Under the pieces are notes generated by a model. The model did not search any database and was not told where the DNA came from. It was given only the letters and a program-made list of their open reading frames with translations. The position numbers and the translations under genes are program-made. Below are positions 7,216-7,492 of a stretch of 7,492 nt of DNA, in pieces. The number at the start of each line of letters is the position of its first letter. The first letter of the stretch is position 1. This DNA is from JBBQKF01 sp038326615. Its GTDB lineage: Bacteria; Bacillota; Clostridia; Saccharofermentanales; UBA5734. The stretch spans positions 1 through 7,492 of the forward strand of contig JBBQKF010000120.1 of NCBI GenBank assembly GCA_038326615.1, given 5' to 3'.

Positions 7216-7224
7216 CCTTCCTTT
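7216..7224 (-). promoter_or_regulatory. Ribosome binding site of the transposase gene
   Basis: On the minus strand AAAGGAAGG lies 5 bases before the ATG at 7210. It is the reason for preferring this start over the in-frame TTG at 7252, which has no such site. Confidence 0.6.
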
Positions 7225-7245
7225 CGTTCTTTTTTGAGGTATGAG

Positions 7246-7254
7246 TTATCAACA
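7246..7254 (+). promoter_or_regulatory. DnaA-box-like TTATCAACA upstream of the transposase gene
   Basis: One mismatch from the strong DnaA box. It is the right-hand partner of the perfect box at 5697-5705, in the same orientation, with similar flanking bases (AGTTATC at the left side of both). Confidence 0.3.
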
Positions 7255-7260
7255 GGTTCG

Positions 7261-7290
7261 TACCCTATTTATACCCCAAAATGGAGGGTA
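7261..7290. repeat. Inverted repeat TACCCT / AGGGTA with an alternative arm
   Basis: TACCCT (7261-7266) pairs with AGGGTA (7285-7290). A second block TACCCC (7272-7277) can pair with the same right arm, so two mutually exclusive hairpins are possible. The region lies in the likely leader or promoter of the transposase gene and could limit its expression from outside transcripts. It could also mark the region of the insertion sequence end. Confidence 0.35.
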
Positions 7291-7329
7291 ATATGCTATT
7301 TCTATAAATTAAAACGAGTGTTTTCAATG

Positions 7330-7356
7330 CTTGTAGAGTTCTGCAAGTAGCTACTT
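7330..7356. promoter_or_regulatory. Two overlapping palindromes, candidate operator
   Basis: CTTGTAGAGTTCTGCAAG (7330-7347) is an 18-base near-palindrome: 14 of its 18 bases sit in Watson-Crick pairs and the other two pairs are G-T. It overlaps AAGTAGCTACTT (7345-7356), a perfect 12-base palindrome. Both lie 24-50 bases upstream of the membrane-protein start codon, where a dimeric repressor or activator could bind. No clear -35/-10 pair was found around them. Confidence 0.4.
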
Positions 7357-7379
7357 ATGTCATAGTAAAGGAGAAAAAC

Positions 7380-7492
7380 ATGATTTATGGATATCTAGTT
7401 CTTGTAATTATTATGATCATAGTTTTATCAACAATACTTTGGTTAACTTATAAAAACAATAGGTTGTACATAAACATTTTGCTTATAATAAC
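7380..7492 (+). CDS. N-terminal part of an unidentified membrane protein (runs off window)
   Basis: The frame opens at ATG 7380 with a good ribosome binding site, AAAGGAG (7367-7373), 6 bases upstream. It stays open to the window edge for 37 codons. The start MIYGYLVLVIIMIIVLSTIL (1-20) is a strongly hydrophobic helix. It is followed by the short charged stretch YKNNR (24-28) and the beginning of a second hydrophobic run (INILLII). This fits a multi-span inner-membrane protein or the membrane part of a sensor, but nothing visible identifies the family. It lies beyond the insertion sequence on the plus strand and need not be related to the transporter operon. Confidence 0.6.
   Translation, partial: MIYGYLVLVIIMIIVLSTILWLTYKNNRLYINILLII

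Larger units (their letters stand above)
5697..7290 (-). mobile_element. Insertion sequence with IS4-type transposase, ends approximate
   Basis: A single intact DDE transposase gene with short noncoding flanks sits between the transporter operon and an unrelated membrane-protein gene. This is the typical layout of an insertion sequence. I could not find convincing terminal inverted repeats or a target duplication. The limits given only enclose the flanking DnaA-box-like repeats and the inverted repeat upstream of the transposase gene, and the true ends may lie up to about 90 bases further out. The element is inserted downstream of the operon and, as placed, breaks no recognisable gene. Confidence 0.55.

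Overview
The window reads like a chromosomal stretch from an AT-rich, low-GC Gram-positive bacterium, probably a member of Clostridia. The grounds are strong AGGAGG-type ribosome binding sites, tightly packed genes and occasional GTG starts. This is inference from style; no marker gene fixes the species.

Region 1 (about 60-211) is a leader with a candidate extended -10 promoter and a G/C-rich hairpin. Region 2 (212-5666) is one plus-strand operon of six genes with gaps of 0 to 40 bases. It encodes two peptide-type ABC permeases (DppB and DppC type), two ABC ATPases (DppD and DppF type), and then two tandem paralogous creatininase-family amidohydrolases. The four transport genes make a complete inner-membrane importer core. 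No substrate-binding lipoprotein is encoded in the window, so it must lie upstream, lie elsewhere or be missing. The layout suggests import of a small peptide-like or cyclic amide compound followed by metal-dependent hydrolysis in the cytoplasm. The substrate cannot be read from the sequence.

Region 3 (about 5667-7290) holds an insertion sequence whose intact DDE transposase lies on the minus strand, convergent with the operon. The transposase has the Y-(2)-R-(3)-E-(6)-K signature of IS4-type elements. Its terminal inverted repeats could not be identified by eye. Two DnaA-box-like 13-base direct repeats flank the transposase gene. A weak hairpin lies between the convergent genes.

Region 4 (7291-7492) has a pair of overlapping palindromes, then the start of a plus-strand gene for a membrane protein that runs off the window.

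The most interesting feature is the coupling of a Dpp-type importer to two diverged creatininase-like enzymes. I saw no CRISPR array, tRNA, rRNA or recognisable defence system.
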